DNA of 64,000 nucleotides. Source: Amycolatopsis jejuensis (GTDB lineage: Bacteria > Actinomycetota > Actinomycetes > Mycobacteriales > Pseudonocardiaceae). Shown piece after piece: positions 9,051 to 18,138 of the stretch (the first letter of the stretch is position 1; each line of letters opens with the position of its first letter). The translations under genes were made by a program, and so were the position numbers. The notes under the pieces are model-generated. The model was not told the DNA's origin. It saw nothing but the letters and a program-made list of their open reading frames with translations, and searched no databases. Location: contig NZ_JNYZ01000012.1 of assembly GCF_000717335.1 (NCBI RefSeq), positions 454,516-518,515 on the forward strand, given 5' to 3'.

Positions 9051-10913
9051 GTGTGTGGAATCGTGGGATACGTCGGACACCGCCCGGCCCTGGACGTCGT
9101 GCTCGGTGGACTGCGCCGGATGGAGTACCGCGGCTACGACTCGGCCGGGGTGGCGGTGCTGGACGGCGCCGGGGCGCTGAACGTCGAGCGCAAGGCGGGC
9201 CGGCTGGCGAACCTGGAGGCCCGGCTCGACGAGGTCGGCCGCGGCAGCTTCACCGGTACCGCAGGCATGGGTCACACGCGCTGGGCCACGCACGGCGCGC
9301 CGGTCGACCGCAACTCGCACCCGCACCGGGACACCACGGGACGGGTCGCGGTGGTGCACAACGGCATCATCGAGAACTTCGCCGCGCTGCGGGCCGAGCT
9401 CGAGGCCAGTGGCGTCGAGATGGCCAGCGACACCGACACCGAAACCGCCGCCCACCTGGTCGCTCGTGCGTACACCGACGGCGACACGAAGGGTGACCTG
9501 GCGGCCAGCGTCGCCGCGGTGTGCCGTCGCCTCGAAGGCGCGTTCACGCTGGTCGTGACGCATGCCGACGAGCCGGACACGATCGTCGCGGCGCGCCGGT
9601 CGTCGCCGCTGGTGGTCGGGGTCGGCGAGGGGGAGCACTTCGTGGCCTCCGACGTCGCGGCGTTCATCGAGCACACCCGCGAGGCCGTGGAGCTGGGCCA
9701 GGACCAGCTCGTCGTGATCACCCGCGACGGCTACGAGGTCACCGACTTCCACGGCGACGCCGCGCAGGCCAAGCCGTTCACCGTCGACTGGGACCTGTCG
9801 GCCGCCGAAAAGGGCGGCCACGAGTACTTCATGCTCAAGGAGATCGAGGAGCAGCCGGAGGCGCTCGCGAACACGCTGCGCGGGCACTTCGAGGCAGGTC
9901 GGATCATCCTCGACGAGCAGCGCATTTCCGACCAGGACCTGCGTGACGTCGACAAGGTCTTCGTAATCGCCTGTGGTTCGGCGTACCACTCGGGTCTCGT
10001 CGCGAAGTACGCCATCGAACACTGGTGCCGGTTGCCGGTGGAGGTCGAGCTGGCGTCGGAGTTCCGCTACCGCGACCCGGTCCTCGACCGCGACACGCTC
10101 GTGGTCGCCGTTTCCCAGTCCGGCGAGACTGCGGACACCCTCGAAGCCGTGCGGCACGCGCGGGAGCAGAAGGCGCGTGTGCTGGCGGTGTGCAACACCA
10201 ACGGCGCACAGATCCCGCGTGAGTCCGATGCGGTGCTGTACACGCATGCCGGGCCGGAGATCGGCGTCGCGTCCACGAAGGCGTTCCTTGCCCAGATCGC
10301 GGCGAACTACCTCGTCGGCCTCGCGCTGGCGCAGGCGCGCGGCACGAAGTACCCGGACGAGGTCGCGCGCGAGTTCGCCGAGCTGGAAGCCATGCCGGCG
10401 GCGGTGCAGAAGGTACTGTCCACTGTGGACCAGACCCGCGACCTGGCCCGGCGGATCTCGGATTCGCGCGCGGTGCTGTTCCTCGGCAGGCACGTCGGGT
10501 TCCCGGTGGCGCTGGAAGGTGCGTTGAAGCTCAAGGAACTCGCGTACATGCATGCCGAAGGCTTTGCCGCCGGTGAGCTGAAGCACGGTCCGATCGCGCT
10601 GATCGAGGAGGGCCTGCCGGTCGTCGTCGTGATGCCTTCGCCGAAGGGCCGCGCGGTGCTGCATTCGAAGCTGGTGTCGAACATCAGTGAGATCCAGGCC
10701 CGTGGTGCGCGCACGATCGTGATCGCCGAGGAGGGCGACGAGACCGTGCGCCCGTTCGCCGACGAGCTGATCGAGGTGCCTGCGGTACCCACACTGCTGC
10801 AGCCGCTGGTGTCCACGGTTCCGTTGCAGGTGCTGGCCGCGGAGATCGCGCGCTCCCGCGGGTACGACGTGGACAAGCCGCGTAACCTGGCGAAGTCCGT
10901 CACTGTCGAATAG
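9051..10913 (+). CDS. glmS: Glutamine-fructose-6-phosphate aminotransferase (isomerizing)
   Basis: 620 aa, normal for the family. The start at GTG 9051 gives MCGIVGY, placing the catalytic Cys2 at the N-terminus after Met removal; the longer open frame would bury it and is wrong. Residues 1-240 are the class II glutaminase domain (RMEYRGYDSAG, HTRWATHG, NGIIENF). Two SIS domains follow (CGSAYHSGL, SQSGETADT), and the C-terminus ends KPRNLAKSVTVE as in all GlmS. It makes glucosamine-6-phosphate, the substrate of GlmM encoded just upstream. Confidence 0.97.
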   Translation: MCGIVGYVGHRPALDVVLGGLRRMEYRGYDSAGVAVLDGAGALNVERKAGRLANLEARLDEVGRGSFTGTAGMGHTRWATHGAPVDRNSHPHRDTTGRVAVVHNGIIENFAALRAELEASGVEMASDTDTETAAHLVARAYTDGDTKGDLAASVAAVCRRLEGAFTLVVTHADEPDTIVAARRSSPLVVGVGEGEHFVASDVAAFIEHTREAVELGQDQLVVITRDGYEVTDFHGDAAQAKPFTVDWDLSAAEKGGHEYFMLKEIEEQPEALANTLRGHFEAGRIILDEQRISDQDLRDVDKVFVIACGSAYHSGLVAKYAIEHWCRLPVEVELASEFRYRDPVLDRDTLVVAVSQSGETADTLEAVRHAREQKARVLAVCNTNGAQIPRESDAVLYTHAGPEIGVASTKAFLAQIAANYLVGLALAQARGTKYPDEVAREFAELEAMPAAVQKVLSTVDQTRDLARRISDSRAVLFLGRHVGFPVALEGALKLKELAYMHAEGFAAGELKHGPIALIEEGLPVVVVMPSPKGRAVLHSKLVSNISEIQARGARTIVIAEEGDETVRPFADELIEVPAVPTLLQPLVSTVPLQVLAAEIARSRGYDVDKPRNLAKSVTVE

Positions 10914-10930
10914 CTGCGGAGGTCGCCGCC

Positions 10931-12406
10931 GTGCAGGGAATCTGGACCACGGAACGGATTCGCGCGGCGGAAGACCAGCTGCTCGCGCGCACGCCCGACG
11001 GCGAGCTGATGCGCCGGGCGTCGTTCGGCCTGGCCACGCAGGTGGCCGGATTGCTGGCGGAAGACACCGGAGGCGTGTCCGGACGGCGGGTCGTGCTGCT
11101 GGTCGGTTCGGGCAACAACGGCGGGGATTCCTTGTGGGCCGGTGCTTTCCTGCGTCGGCGCGGAGTTGCCGTCACCGCCGTGTTGTTGAACCCGGACAAG
11201 GCGCATCCGGCGGGATTGGCTGCGTTGAAGCGTTCCGGCGGGCGCGTGGTGTCCGCAGTGGACAGTCCACAGTGGATTGAGCGGGCGGACGTGGTGGTCG
11301 ACGGCATCGTCGGCATTTCGGCCCGTGGCCCATTGCGACCGGAGGCGGCGCGGCTGGTCGAGCTGATCGACGCGCCTGTGGTCGCGGTCGACCTGCCCAG
11401 CGGCGTGGACCCGGACACCGGCGCGGTTGATGGCCCGCACGTCACTGCCGCGCGCACGGTCACCTTCGGCGCGCTCAAACCCGTGCATGCCTTGGCCCCA
11501 CAGGAATGCGGCGAGGTCGTGCTGGTGGACATCGGCCTGCGGCCGGAGCTGGGCGACCCGGATCTGTCCCGCCTCGAACTGGCCGATATCGCTGCGGTGT
11601 GGCCGATTCCGGGTCCGGAGGACGACAAGTACACCCAGGGCGTGGTCGGCATCGCGGCCGGTTCGGCGACGTATCCTGGCGCGGCCGTGCTCGCGTCGGG
11701 ATCGGCGGTTCACGCGACTGCGGGCATGGTCCGCTACGCCGGGCACGCGGCGGACGTCGTGCGCTCGCGCTGGCCGGAGATCGTCGCAACGGGTTCGGTG
11801 ACCGATGCTGGACGGGTGCAGGCGTGGGTGGTCGGCCCTGGCATCGGCACCGGCGGGGACGGCCGCGAGGTGCTGCGGCACATCCTCGGCCAGGGCGTCC
11901 CGGTGTGCGCGGACGCCGACGCCACCACGATCATCGCGCACACCCCCGAAGTTCTCGACGCCCGCGACCCGGACACGCCGCTCGTGCTCACTCCGCACGC
12001 CGGTGAGTACGAACGCCTGATGGGCCGCCGCCCGGGCGCGGACCGGGTCGCCGCCGCACGAGAGGCGGCGAAGAAGTACGACGCGGTAATGCTTTTGAAG
12101 GGCCACTGCACGGTGATCGCCGCCCCGGACGGCCGTGTCGCGGTGAACCAGCCACACGGTTCGTGGCTGGCCACCGCAGGTTCCGGCGATGTCTTGACCG
12201 GTCTGGTCGGCTCGCTGCTCGCGGCGGGCATCGACCCGTGGCTCGCCGCCGCAGCCGCCGCCCAGGTGCATTCGCTGGCCGGCGCCCTCGCGGCCGAGGA
12301 TGTCCCGACGTCCGCCTCGGGTTTGGTCGACGCGATCCCCGCTGCCCTCCGCCTGATCCGCGCGGTCGCCTCCAGACCACCCCAATGTGGCATTCGCTGC
12401 ATCTGA
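10931..12406 (+). CDS. nnr: Bifunctional NAD(P)HX epimerase / ADP-dependent NAD(P)HX dehydratase
   Basis: 491-aa fusion that repairs hydrated NAD(P)H. The N-terminal YjeF epimerase domain (1-215) carries GSGNNGGDSLWAG and the helix with VVDGIVG. The C-terminal ribokinase-like dehydratase domain carries LTPHAGEYERL and the ATP-site motif GSGDVLTGLVGSLLAAG. The GTG start lies 17 nt after glmS, with GGAGG upstream, so the two are probably cotranscribed, as near Rv3433c. Unusual: the last eight codons (QCGIRCI region) and the stop lie inside the first unit of a 30-bp repeat array, so the native C-terminus may have been replaced. Confidence 0.95.
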   Translation: MQGIWTTERIRAAEDQLLARTPDGELMRRASFGLATQVAGLLAEDTGGVSGRRVVLLVGSGNNGGDSLWAGAFLRRRGVAVTAVLLNPDKAHPAGLAALKRSGGRVVSAVDSPQWIERADVVVDGIVGISARGPLRPEAARLVELIDAPVVAVDLPSGVDPDTGAVDGPHVTAARTVTFGALKPVHALAPQECGEVVLVDIGLRPELGDPDLSRLELADIAAVWPIPGPEDDKYTQGVVGIAAGSATYPGAAVLASGSAVHATAGMVRYAGHAADVVRSRWPEIVATGSVTDAGRVQAWVVGPGIGTGGDGREVLRHILGQGVPVCADADATTIIAHTPEVLDARDPDTPLVLTPHAGEYERLMGRRPGADRVAAAREAAKKYDAVMLLKGHCTVIAAPDGRVAVNQPHGSWLATAGSGDVLTGLVGSLLAAGIDPWLAAAAAAQVHSLAGALAAEDVPTSASGLVDAIPAALRLIRAVASRPPQCGIRCI

Positions 12407-12490
12407 CGCACCCAATGTGGCGTTGGGTGCATGTGACGCACCCAATGTGGCGTTGGGTGCATGTGACGCACCCAATGCCACATTGGGGTG
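12381..12490. repeat. 30-bp palindromic tandem repeat array between convergent genes
   Basis: Three head-to-tail 30-bp units (12381-12410, 12411-12440, 12441-12470), the last two identical and the first diverged, then an inverted half unit (12471-12490). Each intact unit has CACCCAA and TTGGGTG arms able to form a hairpin, and the CCCAATGTGG of unit one pairs with the closing CCACATTGGG. The array overlaps the nnr stop codon and ends 8 nt before the stop of the convergent MFS gene. A bidirectional terminator role is likely. No spacers, so not CRISPR. Confidence 0.85.
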
Positions 12491-12497
12491 ATGTGGC

Positions 12498-14018
12498 TCA
12501 GGCAGCGGCGGTGGCCAGTTCCGGTTCCGGTGCCGCGCGGCGCTTCGTGCGCACCAGAAGTACTACCAGCAAAGCGAATCCGGTGATCACGGCGGCGACC
12601 AGGTTCGTCAGCTGCATGGCGTCCAGGAAGGACGGACCGGCGGCGCTGACCGCGGCCGGGTCGCCCGTGGCCAGAGCCGCGTTGAGCGACTTCGTAGCCG
12701 TCTGCCGGACGGCGTCGGGAGCAGCGGCGAGCTTGTCGGTCATCGTGGAGCCGTAGCTCGACCACAACACCGAACCCAGCACTGCGACCCCGAGCGCACC
12801 GCCGATCTGGCGCAGCGTGTTCAGCAGCGCCGACCCGGCACCGGAGCGTTCGGTGGGCACTGTGGACGTCGCCAGGGTGGTGCCCGGCGTCAGAACGAGT
12901 GCGAAGCCCAGCAGGAGCAAGAAGCAGTCGGCCATGAACCACGCGATGTGAGTGTCTGCACCAAGGGGCATTGCGGCGAGGAAGGCCGCGGTCATCGCCA
13001 GTAGCCCGGTCGCCATCGTTGCGCGGTCGCCGATCTTCGCCGCGACCCAGCGCGACAACGGGGCGCCGAAGGCCGAGCCGATCGTCGGCGGGAGCAGGAC
13101 CAGACCGGCTTGCAGTGGTGAGAAGCCGAGCTCCGTCTGCAGGTAGAACACCGTGTAGTACAGGTAGCCGTAGAGGACGACCGAGACCACGGTCAGCGCC
13201 ACGGTCGCCATGGTGAACGAGCCGTGCCGGAAAAGCTGCACGTCCACGAGCGGCTCGCGGTGCCGGACTTCCGTGGCGAGCAACGCGGCCAGCACTAGAA
13301 TTCCGGCGGCAATCGGCAGCCAGGTACCCGGTGAGCCCCAGCCGCCGTTGTTGACGTGCACCACGCCGAGCACCAGCAGGCCGATCCCGGCCAGCGAGCC
13401 GAGTACCGGCATCATCCGCAGCTTTCCGGTGCCACTGCCGGGAATTTCCGGGATCCACCGCAGTGCCGCGACGAGACCGAGCACGGTGAGCACGGCAATG
13501 AGCTCGAGCACCGATCCCCACCACAGGCCCGAGCTGAGCATGGCTCCGGCCAGTACCGGGCCGAATGCGGTGGCCACCGCGGACGACGCGGCCCAGGTCG
13601 CGATGGCGCGGGCGCGCTTTTCGGCAGGGAAGGTCCGCAGGATGATCGCGAGGCTCGTCGGCATGATCGTCGCCGCGGCAATTCCGGAAAGTGCCCGCAG
13701 CACGATGACGGCCGTCGGGGAGCCGAGGAAACCGGTGATCGCCGAGGTGAGCGCGAAAGCGGCAAGGCCCCAGACGAGCAGGCGCTTCAGCCCGAACCGG
13801 TCGCCCGCGGTTCCCGAGACGAGCAGGAACCCGGCGAAGGTGAGCGAGTAGGCGTTCAGGATCCACTGCTGTTCGGTGGTGCTCGCGCCGAGGCTCTTCT
13901 GGATCGTCGGCAGCGCGACATTGAGGATCGTGGTCCCCAGCAAGACCACGACCACCGCGAGGGTGACCGCGGCGAGCACCCGGCCGGGCCGGGGCGTGGG
14001 TGGAGTTTCGATGCGCAT
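12498..14018 (-). CDS. MFS drug efflux transporter, DHA2 (14-TM) type
   Basis: 506-aa inner-membrane proton antiporter. About 14 hydrophobic helices. Motifs: TTILNVALPTIQ in TM1, the loop motif GDRFGLKRLL after TM2 (motif A), and a motif C-like run in TM5. These fit the EmrB/QacA family of multidrug exporters. It is divergent from a TetR gene with a 58-nt gap carrying two operator-like palindromes, the classical repressor-pump pair. The C-terminus is adjacent to the hairpin array. Confidence 0.9.
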   Translation of the reverse strand: MRIETPPTPRPGRVLAAVTLAVVVVLLGTTILNVALPTIQKSLGASTTEQQWILNAYSLTFAGFLLVSGTAGDRFGLKRLLVWGLAAFALTSAITGFLGSPTAVIVLRALSGIAAATIMPTSLAIILRTFPAEKRARAIATWAASSAVATAFGPVLAGAMLSSGLWWGSVLELIAVLTVLGLVAALRWIPEIPGSGTGKLRMMPVLGSLAGIGLLVLGVVHVNNGGWGSPGTWLPIAAGILVLAALLATEVRHREPLVDVQLFRHGSFTMATVALTVVSVVLYGYLYYTVFYLQTELGFSPLQAGLVLLPPTIGSAFGAPLSRWVAAKIGDRATMATGLLAMTAAFLAAMPLGADTHIAWFMADCFLLLLGFALVLTPGTTLATSTVPTERSGAGSALLNTLRQIGGALGVAVLGSVLWSSYGSTMTDKLAAAPDAVRQTATKSLNAALATGDPAAVSAAGPSFLDAMQLTNLVAAVITGFALLVVLLVRTKRRAAPEPELATAAA

Positions 14019-14032
14019 GGCCCGCCCTCATT

Positions 14033-14049
14033 CTCTATCAGTGATCAAG
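14033..14049. promoter_or_regulatory. Operator O1, tetO-like palindrome
   Basis: 17-bp imperfect palindrome CTCTATCAGTGATCAAG centred at 14041. It matches the class TetR operator CTCTATCATTGATAGAG at 14 of 17 positions and lies 15 bp before the MFS start. Its right half GTGATCAAG differs by one base from that of O2 at 14069-14085. Likely the TetR site that shuts off the exporter. Confidence 0.6.
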
Positions 14050-14064
14050 TAAGTCCTCCTCTGG

Positions 14065-14070
14065 TATACT
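14065..14070 (+). promoter_or_regulatory. Leaderless -10 box of tetR
   Basis: TATACT, 6 nt before the GTG start at 14077 with no ribosome site. A near-perfect -10 in the leaderless position; it overlaps operator O2, so bound repressor would block transcription of its own gene. Confidence 0.6.
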
Positions 14071-14085
14071 TGGTCGGTGACCAAG
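14069..14085. promoter_or_regulatory. Operator O2, perfect 17-bp palindrome across the tetR start codon
   Basis: CTTGGTC-GGT-GACCAAG: perfect 7-bp arms centred exactly on the first base of the GTG start codon, 36 bp from the centre of O1. Likely autoregulatory site. Confidence 0.6.
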
Positions 14086-14700
14086 AGACAACCGATCAAG
14101 GCGGGGATCACACTCGGCCAGGTGGTCGCGGCCGCCTTCGCCGTGCTCGATCGCGGCGGCCTGGACAAGCTGTCCACCAGGGCGATTGCCGCCGATCTCG
14201 GGGTCAGCATGAACACTGTGATGTGGCATATCCGCACCAAGGCGCGGCTGCTGGACCTGCTGGCCGAGGCGATCTTCGTCGAGGTCGACGTGGACGGTCT
14301 GCCGAGCCGGTGGGACGAGCGGGTCGCCGAACTGCATCAGCGGCTGCGCGTTGCGATGCTCGGACATCGCGACGGCGCCCGGGTTGTGGCGGGGACCTTC
14401 GTCAACGGGCCCGGCACGCTCGGCGTCACTGAGCGGGTGGTGGACGCGCTGCTGGAGGGGTGTCCCACTCGCCGGACCGCCGTCTGGACGAGCTGGAGCC
14501 TGTTCTACTTCACCCTCGGTCTCGTCCAGGAGGAACAGGCCGCGGCGGAGATCGACCTGTCCGGGACCTACCAGGTGCCGGAGGAGTTTCCGGTGCTCAA
14601 CTCGGTGCTGGACGAGTTCCGGTCGGTCGACTTCGACAACCGCTTCCGCTTCGGCCTCGAACAGATCCTGCGGTCCGCGCCGGTGCTCGAAGCGCCGTAA
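14077..14700 (+). CDS. TetR-family repressor with tetracycline-repressor-type C-terminal domain
   Basis: 207-aa dimeric repressor. Residues 8-55 are the helix-turn-helix (LDKLSTRAIAADLGVSMNTV). The ligand domain resembles true TetR: HRDGARVVAGT and FYFTLGLVQEEQ parallel TetR(B) HRDGAKVHLGT and HFTLGCVLEDQ, and FRFGLEQIL matches its C-terminus. It probably represses the divergent exporter and itself through O1 and O2. The inducer is unknown; a tetracycline-like or polyketide ligand is an inference from the ligand-domain similarity. GTG start, leaderless. Confidence 0.92.
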   Translation: MTKRQPIKAGITLGQVVAAAFAVLDRGGLDKLSTRAIAADLGVSMNTVMWHIRTKARLLDLLAEAIFVEVDVDGLPSRWDERVAELHQRLRVAMLGHRDGARVVAGTFVNGPGTLGVTERVVDALLEGCPTRRTAVWTSWSLFYFTLGLVQEEQAAAEIDLSGTYQVPEEFPVLNSVLDEFRSVDFDNRFRFGLEQILRSAPVLEAP

Positions 14701-14705
14701 ATTAT

Positions 14706-14724
14706 CGAGTTATGTGTTAACTCG
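14706..14724. promoter_or_regulatory. Candidate DeoR operator
   Basis: CGAGTTA-TGTGT-TAACTCG: perfect 7-bp inverted repeat with a 5-bp centre, 27 bp before the deoR-type ATG and just after the tetR stop, in an AT-richer stretch. The position suits autoregulation of the downstream operon. Confidence 0.5.
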
Positions 14725-14751
14725 GGGCGAGATATCTGGTAAGAACTGAGC

Positions 14752-15555
14752 ATGCCCAGGACGCGCCCGTCCGATGCTGCGGTCGAGCAGCGCCGTCAGG
14801 AGATCCTCGACCACGTCATCGAGCTGGGCGAGGTCCGGATCGACGACCTCACCGCGCGGTTCCGGGTCAGCCTCATGACGATGCACCGCGACCTCGACGA
14901 CCTCGCCGAACGGCGGCTGCTGCGGAAGCTGCGCGGCAAGGTCGCGGCGTACCCGGCGCTCACCATGGAAACCGCGAGCCGGTTCACGCGGCACTCGGCC
15001 GAAAAGGACGCGCTCGCCGAGGCCGCGATCCGGCAGGTCGAGCCGGGTCAGACGGTGTTCGTCGACGACTCGACCACCCTGTTTCCGCTGGTCGAGCGGC
15101 TGGCCGGGGTCGAGGGGCTCACCGTGATCACCAACTCGCTGCAGGCGGCCCGGCTGCTCGGCGAGGGCGTCGAGGTGGTCGTTGCCGGTGGCCGCTACCA
15201 CCCGGAGTACGACTCCTGCTCCGGCCCGGATGTGCTTGCCCTGCTTGAGAGAACCCGCGCGGACGTCGCGTTCGTCTCGGTCAGCGCGGTCGCCGTCGGC
15301 CGGTTGTTCCATCCCGTGCAGGACTACGCCGAGCTCAAGAAAGCCGTGCTGCGCGCGGCAAATCGCAATGTCCTGGTGCTCGACCACTCGAAGTTCGGCC
15401 GCACCGCCACGTACGCACACGGCACGGTCGGCGACTACGACCTGCTCATCACCAGCGAAGTCACGCCCACCGAGGAGATCGAGGCCGCGCTCAATGCGGG
15501 TACGGCCGTCGAGACCGTGGAGCACGTCGAGGAGGGGCAGCCGTATGACAGCTGA
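14752..15555 (+). CDS. DeoR-family sugar-responsive regulator
   Basis: 267 aa. N-terminal winged helix (about 14-70) with VRIDDLTARFRVSLMTMHRDLDDL, the DeoR signature, then a DeoR sugar-phosphate sensor domain with TVFVDDSTTLFPL, VITNSLQAARLL, VVVAGGRYHPEYDS and VLVLDHSKFGR. DeoR proteins usually sense phosphorylated intermediates of the operon they control. The gene overlaps the FGGY kinase by 11 nt, so it most likely regulates this kinase and the ABC ATPase. The palindrome at 14706 is a candidate operator. Confidence 0.92.
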   Translation: MPRTRPSDAAVEQRRQEILDHVIELGEVRIDDLTARFRVSLMTMHRDLDDLAERRLLRKLRGKVAAYPALTMETASRFTRHSAEKDALAEAAIRQVEPGQTVFVDDSTTLFPLVERLAGVEGLTVITNSLQAARLLGEGVEVVVAGGRYHPEYDSCSGPDVLALLERTRADVAFVSVSAVAVGRLFHPVQDYAELKKAVLRAANRNVLVLDHSKFGRTATYAHGTVGDYDLLITSEVTPTEEIEAALNAGTAVETVEHVEEGQPYDS

Positions 15556-16978
15556 GCTGGTGGCCGGGGTCGATTCGTCGACCCAGTCGACGAAGGTGGT
15601 GGTCTGCGACGCGCGCACGGGCGAGATCGTGCGCACCGGCCGCGCACCGCATCCCGACGGCACCGAGGTCGATCCGGCGGCGTGGGGACAGGCCTTCGAC
15701 GCGGCCACCCGCGACGTCCTCGACGGAGTCCAGGCCATCGGCATCGGCGGTCAGCAGCACGGGATGGTCACCCTCGACGAGCGTGGCGAGGTGGTCCGTC
15801 CGGCATTGCTGTGGAACGACACGCGCTCCGCGCAGGCGGCCAAGGACCTCGTCGACGAGCTGGGCGGACCCGGGGTGTGGGCGAAGTCGGTCGGGCTCGT
15901 GCCGGTGGCCAGCTTCACCGTGACCAAGCTCCGCTGGCTCGCCGAGCACGAGCCGGAGAATGCGGATCGCGTTGCCCAAGTCCTGCTGCCGCACGATTGG
16001 CTCACCTGGCGACTGCTCGGGGGTCCGGAAACCGCTTTCACCGACCGCGGCGATGCCTCGGGTACGGGGTACTTCTCGCCGACTGAAAACGCGTACCGGC
16101 CGGACGTTCTCGCGCATGCGTTCGGCGGCCGTACCCCGGATCTGCCGACCGTGCTTGGCCCGGCCGAGGCGGCCGGGCACACCGCCGGCGGGATGCTGGT
16201 TTCGGCAGGCACCGGCGACAACATGGCGGCCGCGCTCGCGTTGGAACTGGAGCCCGGCGACGCGGTGATCTCGATCGGCACCAGCGGCACGGTTTTCGGG
16301 GTCACCGAGACCGGCGCGGCCGACGCGAGCGGCCTGGTCGCCGGATTCGCCGACGCCACCGGCCGGTTCCTGCCGCTCACCGCCGCCCTCAACGCCGCGC
16401 GCGTGCTCACCGCGGGAGCCGCGATGCTCGGCGTCGACCTGCCGGAGTTCGATCGGCTCGCGCTCGCCGCGGAACCGGGCGCGGGCGGGCTCACGCTGCT
16501 GCCGTACCTCGACGGCGAACGTACCCCGAACCTGCCCGGCGCGACCGGGTCGATCCATGGCCTGACCAGGGCGAACATGACGCCGGAGAACCTCGCGCGG
16601 GCGACCGTCGAGGGCCTGCTCTGCGGTCTGGCCGCCGGGCTGGACGCGGTGCGCGCGCAGGGCATGGCCGTGCGGCGGGTGCTGCTGATCGGCGGCGGCG
16701 CGCAGTCCGCTGCGATACGGGCGGTCGCGCCGATCGTGCTCGGGCTGCCCGTGGTGCTCCCGCAAGTCGGCGAGTACGTCGCGCTGGGGGCCGCTCGACA
16801 GGCTGCCTGGGCGCTCGCCGGAACTGCCGAACCGCCCGCGTGGCAAGGAATCGAAAACCGGCTCGTGCTGGACGAGCCTGCCGGGGCGTTGCGCGCCACG
16901 GGCATCGAGATCCAGCGCCGCCACCTCGAGGCGCGCGAGGCCGCGCACGGGGTCCCCGCGAAATCCGGAAAGGACTGA
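15545..16978 (+). CDS. xylB: FGGY-family carbohydrate kinase, xylulokinase-like
   Basis: 477-aa ATP-dependent sugar kinase. N-terminal GVDSSTQSTKVVV is the phosphate-binding loop, GGQQHGMV the conserved xylulokinase motif, LLWNDTRS the substrate loop, and IGTSGTVFGV plus LLIGGGAQSAAIRAV the FGGY C-terminal ATP site. Length suits xylulokinase. The ATG at 15545 lies within the end of the DeoR gene. No xylose isomerase is adjacent, so D-xylulose is likely but a related ketose or polyol-derived sugar is possible. Confidence 0.85.
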   Translation: MTAELVAGVDSSTQSTKVVVCDARTGEIVRTGRAPHPDGTEVDPAAWGQAFDAATRDVLDGVQAIGIGGQQHGMVTLDERGEVVRPALLWNDTRSAQAAKDLVDELGGPGVWAKSVGLVPVASFTVTKLRWLAEHEPENADRVAQVLLPHDWLTWRLLGGPETAFTDRGDASGTGYFSPTENAYRPDVLAHAFGGRTPDLPTVLGPAEAAGHTAGGMLVSAGTGDNMAAALALELEPGDAVISIGTSGTVFGVTETGAADASGLVAGFADATGRFLPLTAALNAARVLTAGAAMLGVDLPEFDRLALAAEPGAGGLTLLPYLDGERTPNLPGATGSIHGLTRANMTPENLARATVEGLLCGLAAGLDAVRAQGMAVRRVLLIGGGAQSAAIRAVAPIVLGLPVVLPQVGEYVALGAARQAAWALAGTAEPPAWQGIENRLVLDEPAGALRATGIEIQRRHLEAREAAHGVPAKSGKD

Positions 16979-16982
16979 CCCG

Positions 16983-18092
<1,110 letters not shown>

Positions 18093-18103
18093 AGCCATGA
18101 CGT

Positions 18104-18138
18104 GGGAAACTGGCACTCGCTATGATTGCCAGTTTCCC
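18104..18138. repeat. Perfect 12-bp inverted repeat spanning the alr start
   Basis: GGGAAACTGGCA at 18104-18115 and its exact complement at 18127-18138, with an 11-nt centre that contains TATGAT and the ATG annotated for alr. It starts 12 nt after the ABC ATPase stop. As RNA it is a 12-bp hairpin with AUG in the loop; as DNA it is a dyad operator over a -10 box. No T-run follows. Confidence 0.85.

Noticed and set aside
12381..12490. CRISPR-like array
   Set aside because: The 30-bp units follow each other with no spacers and are themselves palindromic.
11734..14031. 765-codon minus-strand open frame across nnr and the MFS gene
   Set aside because: It is antisense or out of frame to two genes with clear family motifs; the composition is Arg/Gly/Ala-rich as expected for shadow frames in high-GC DNA.
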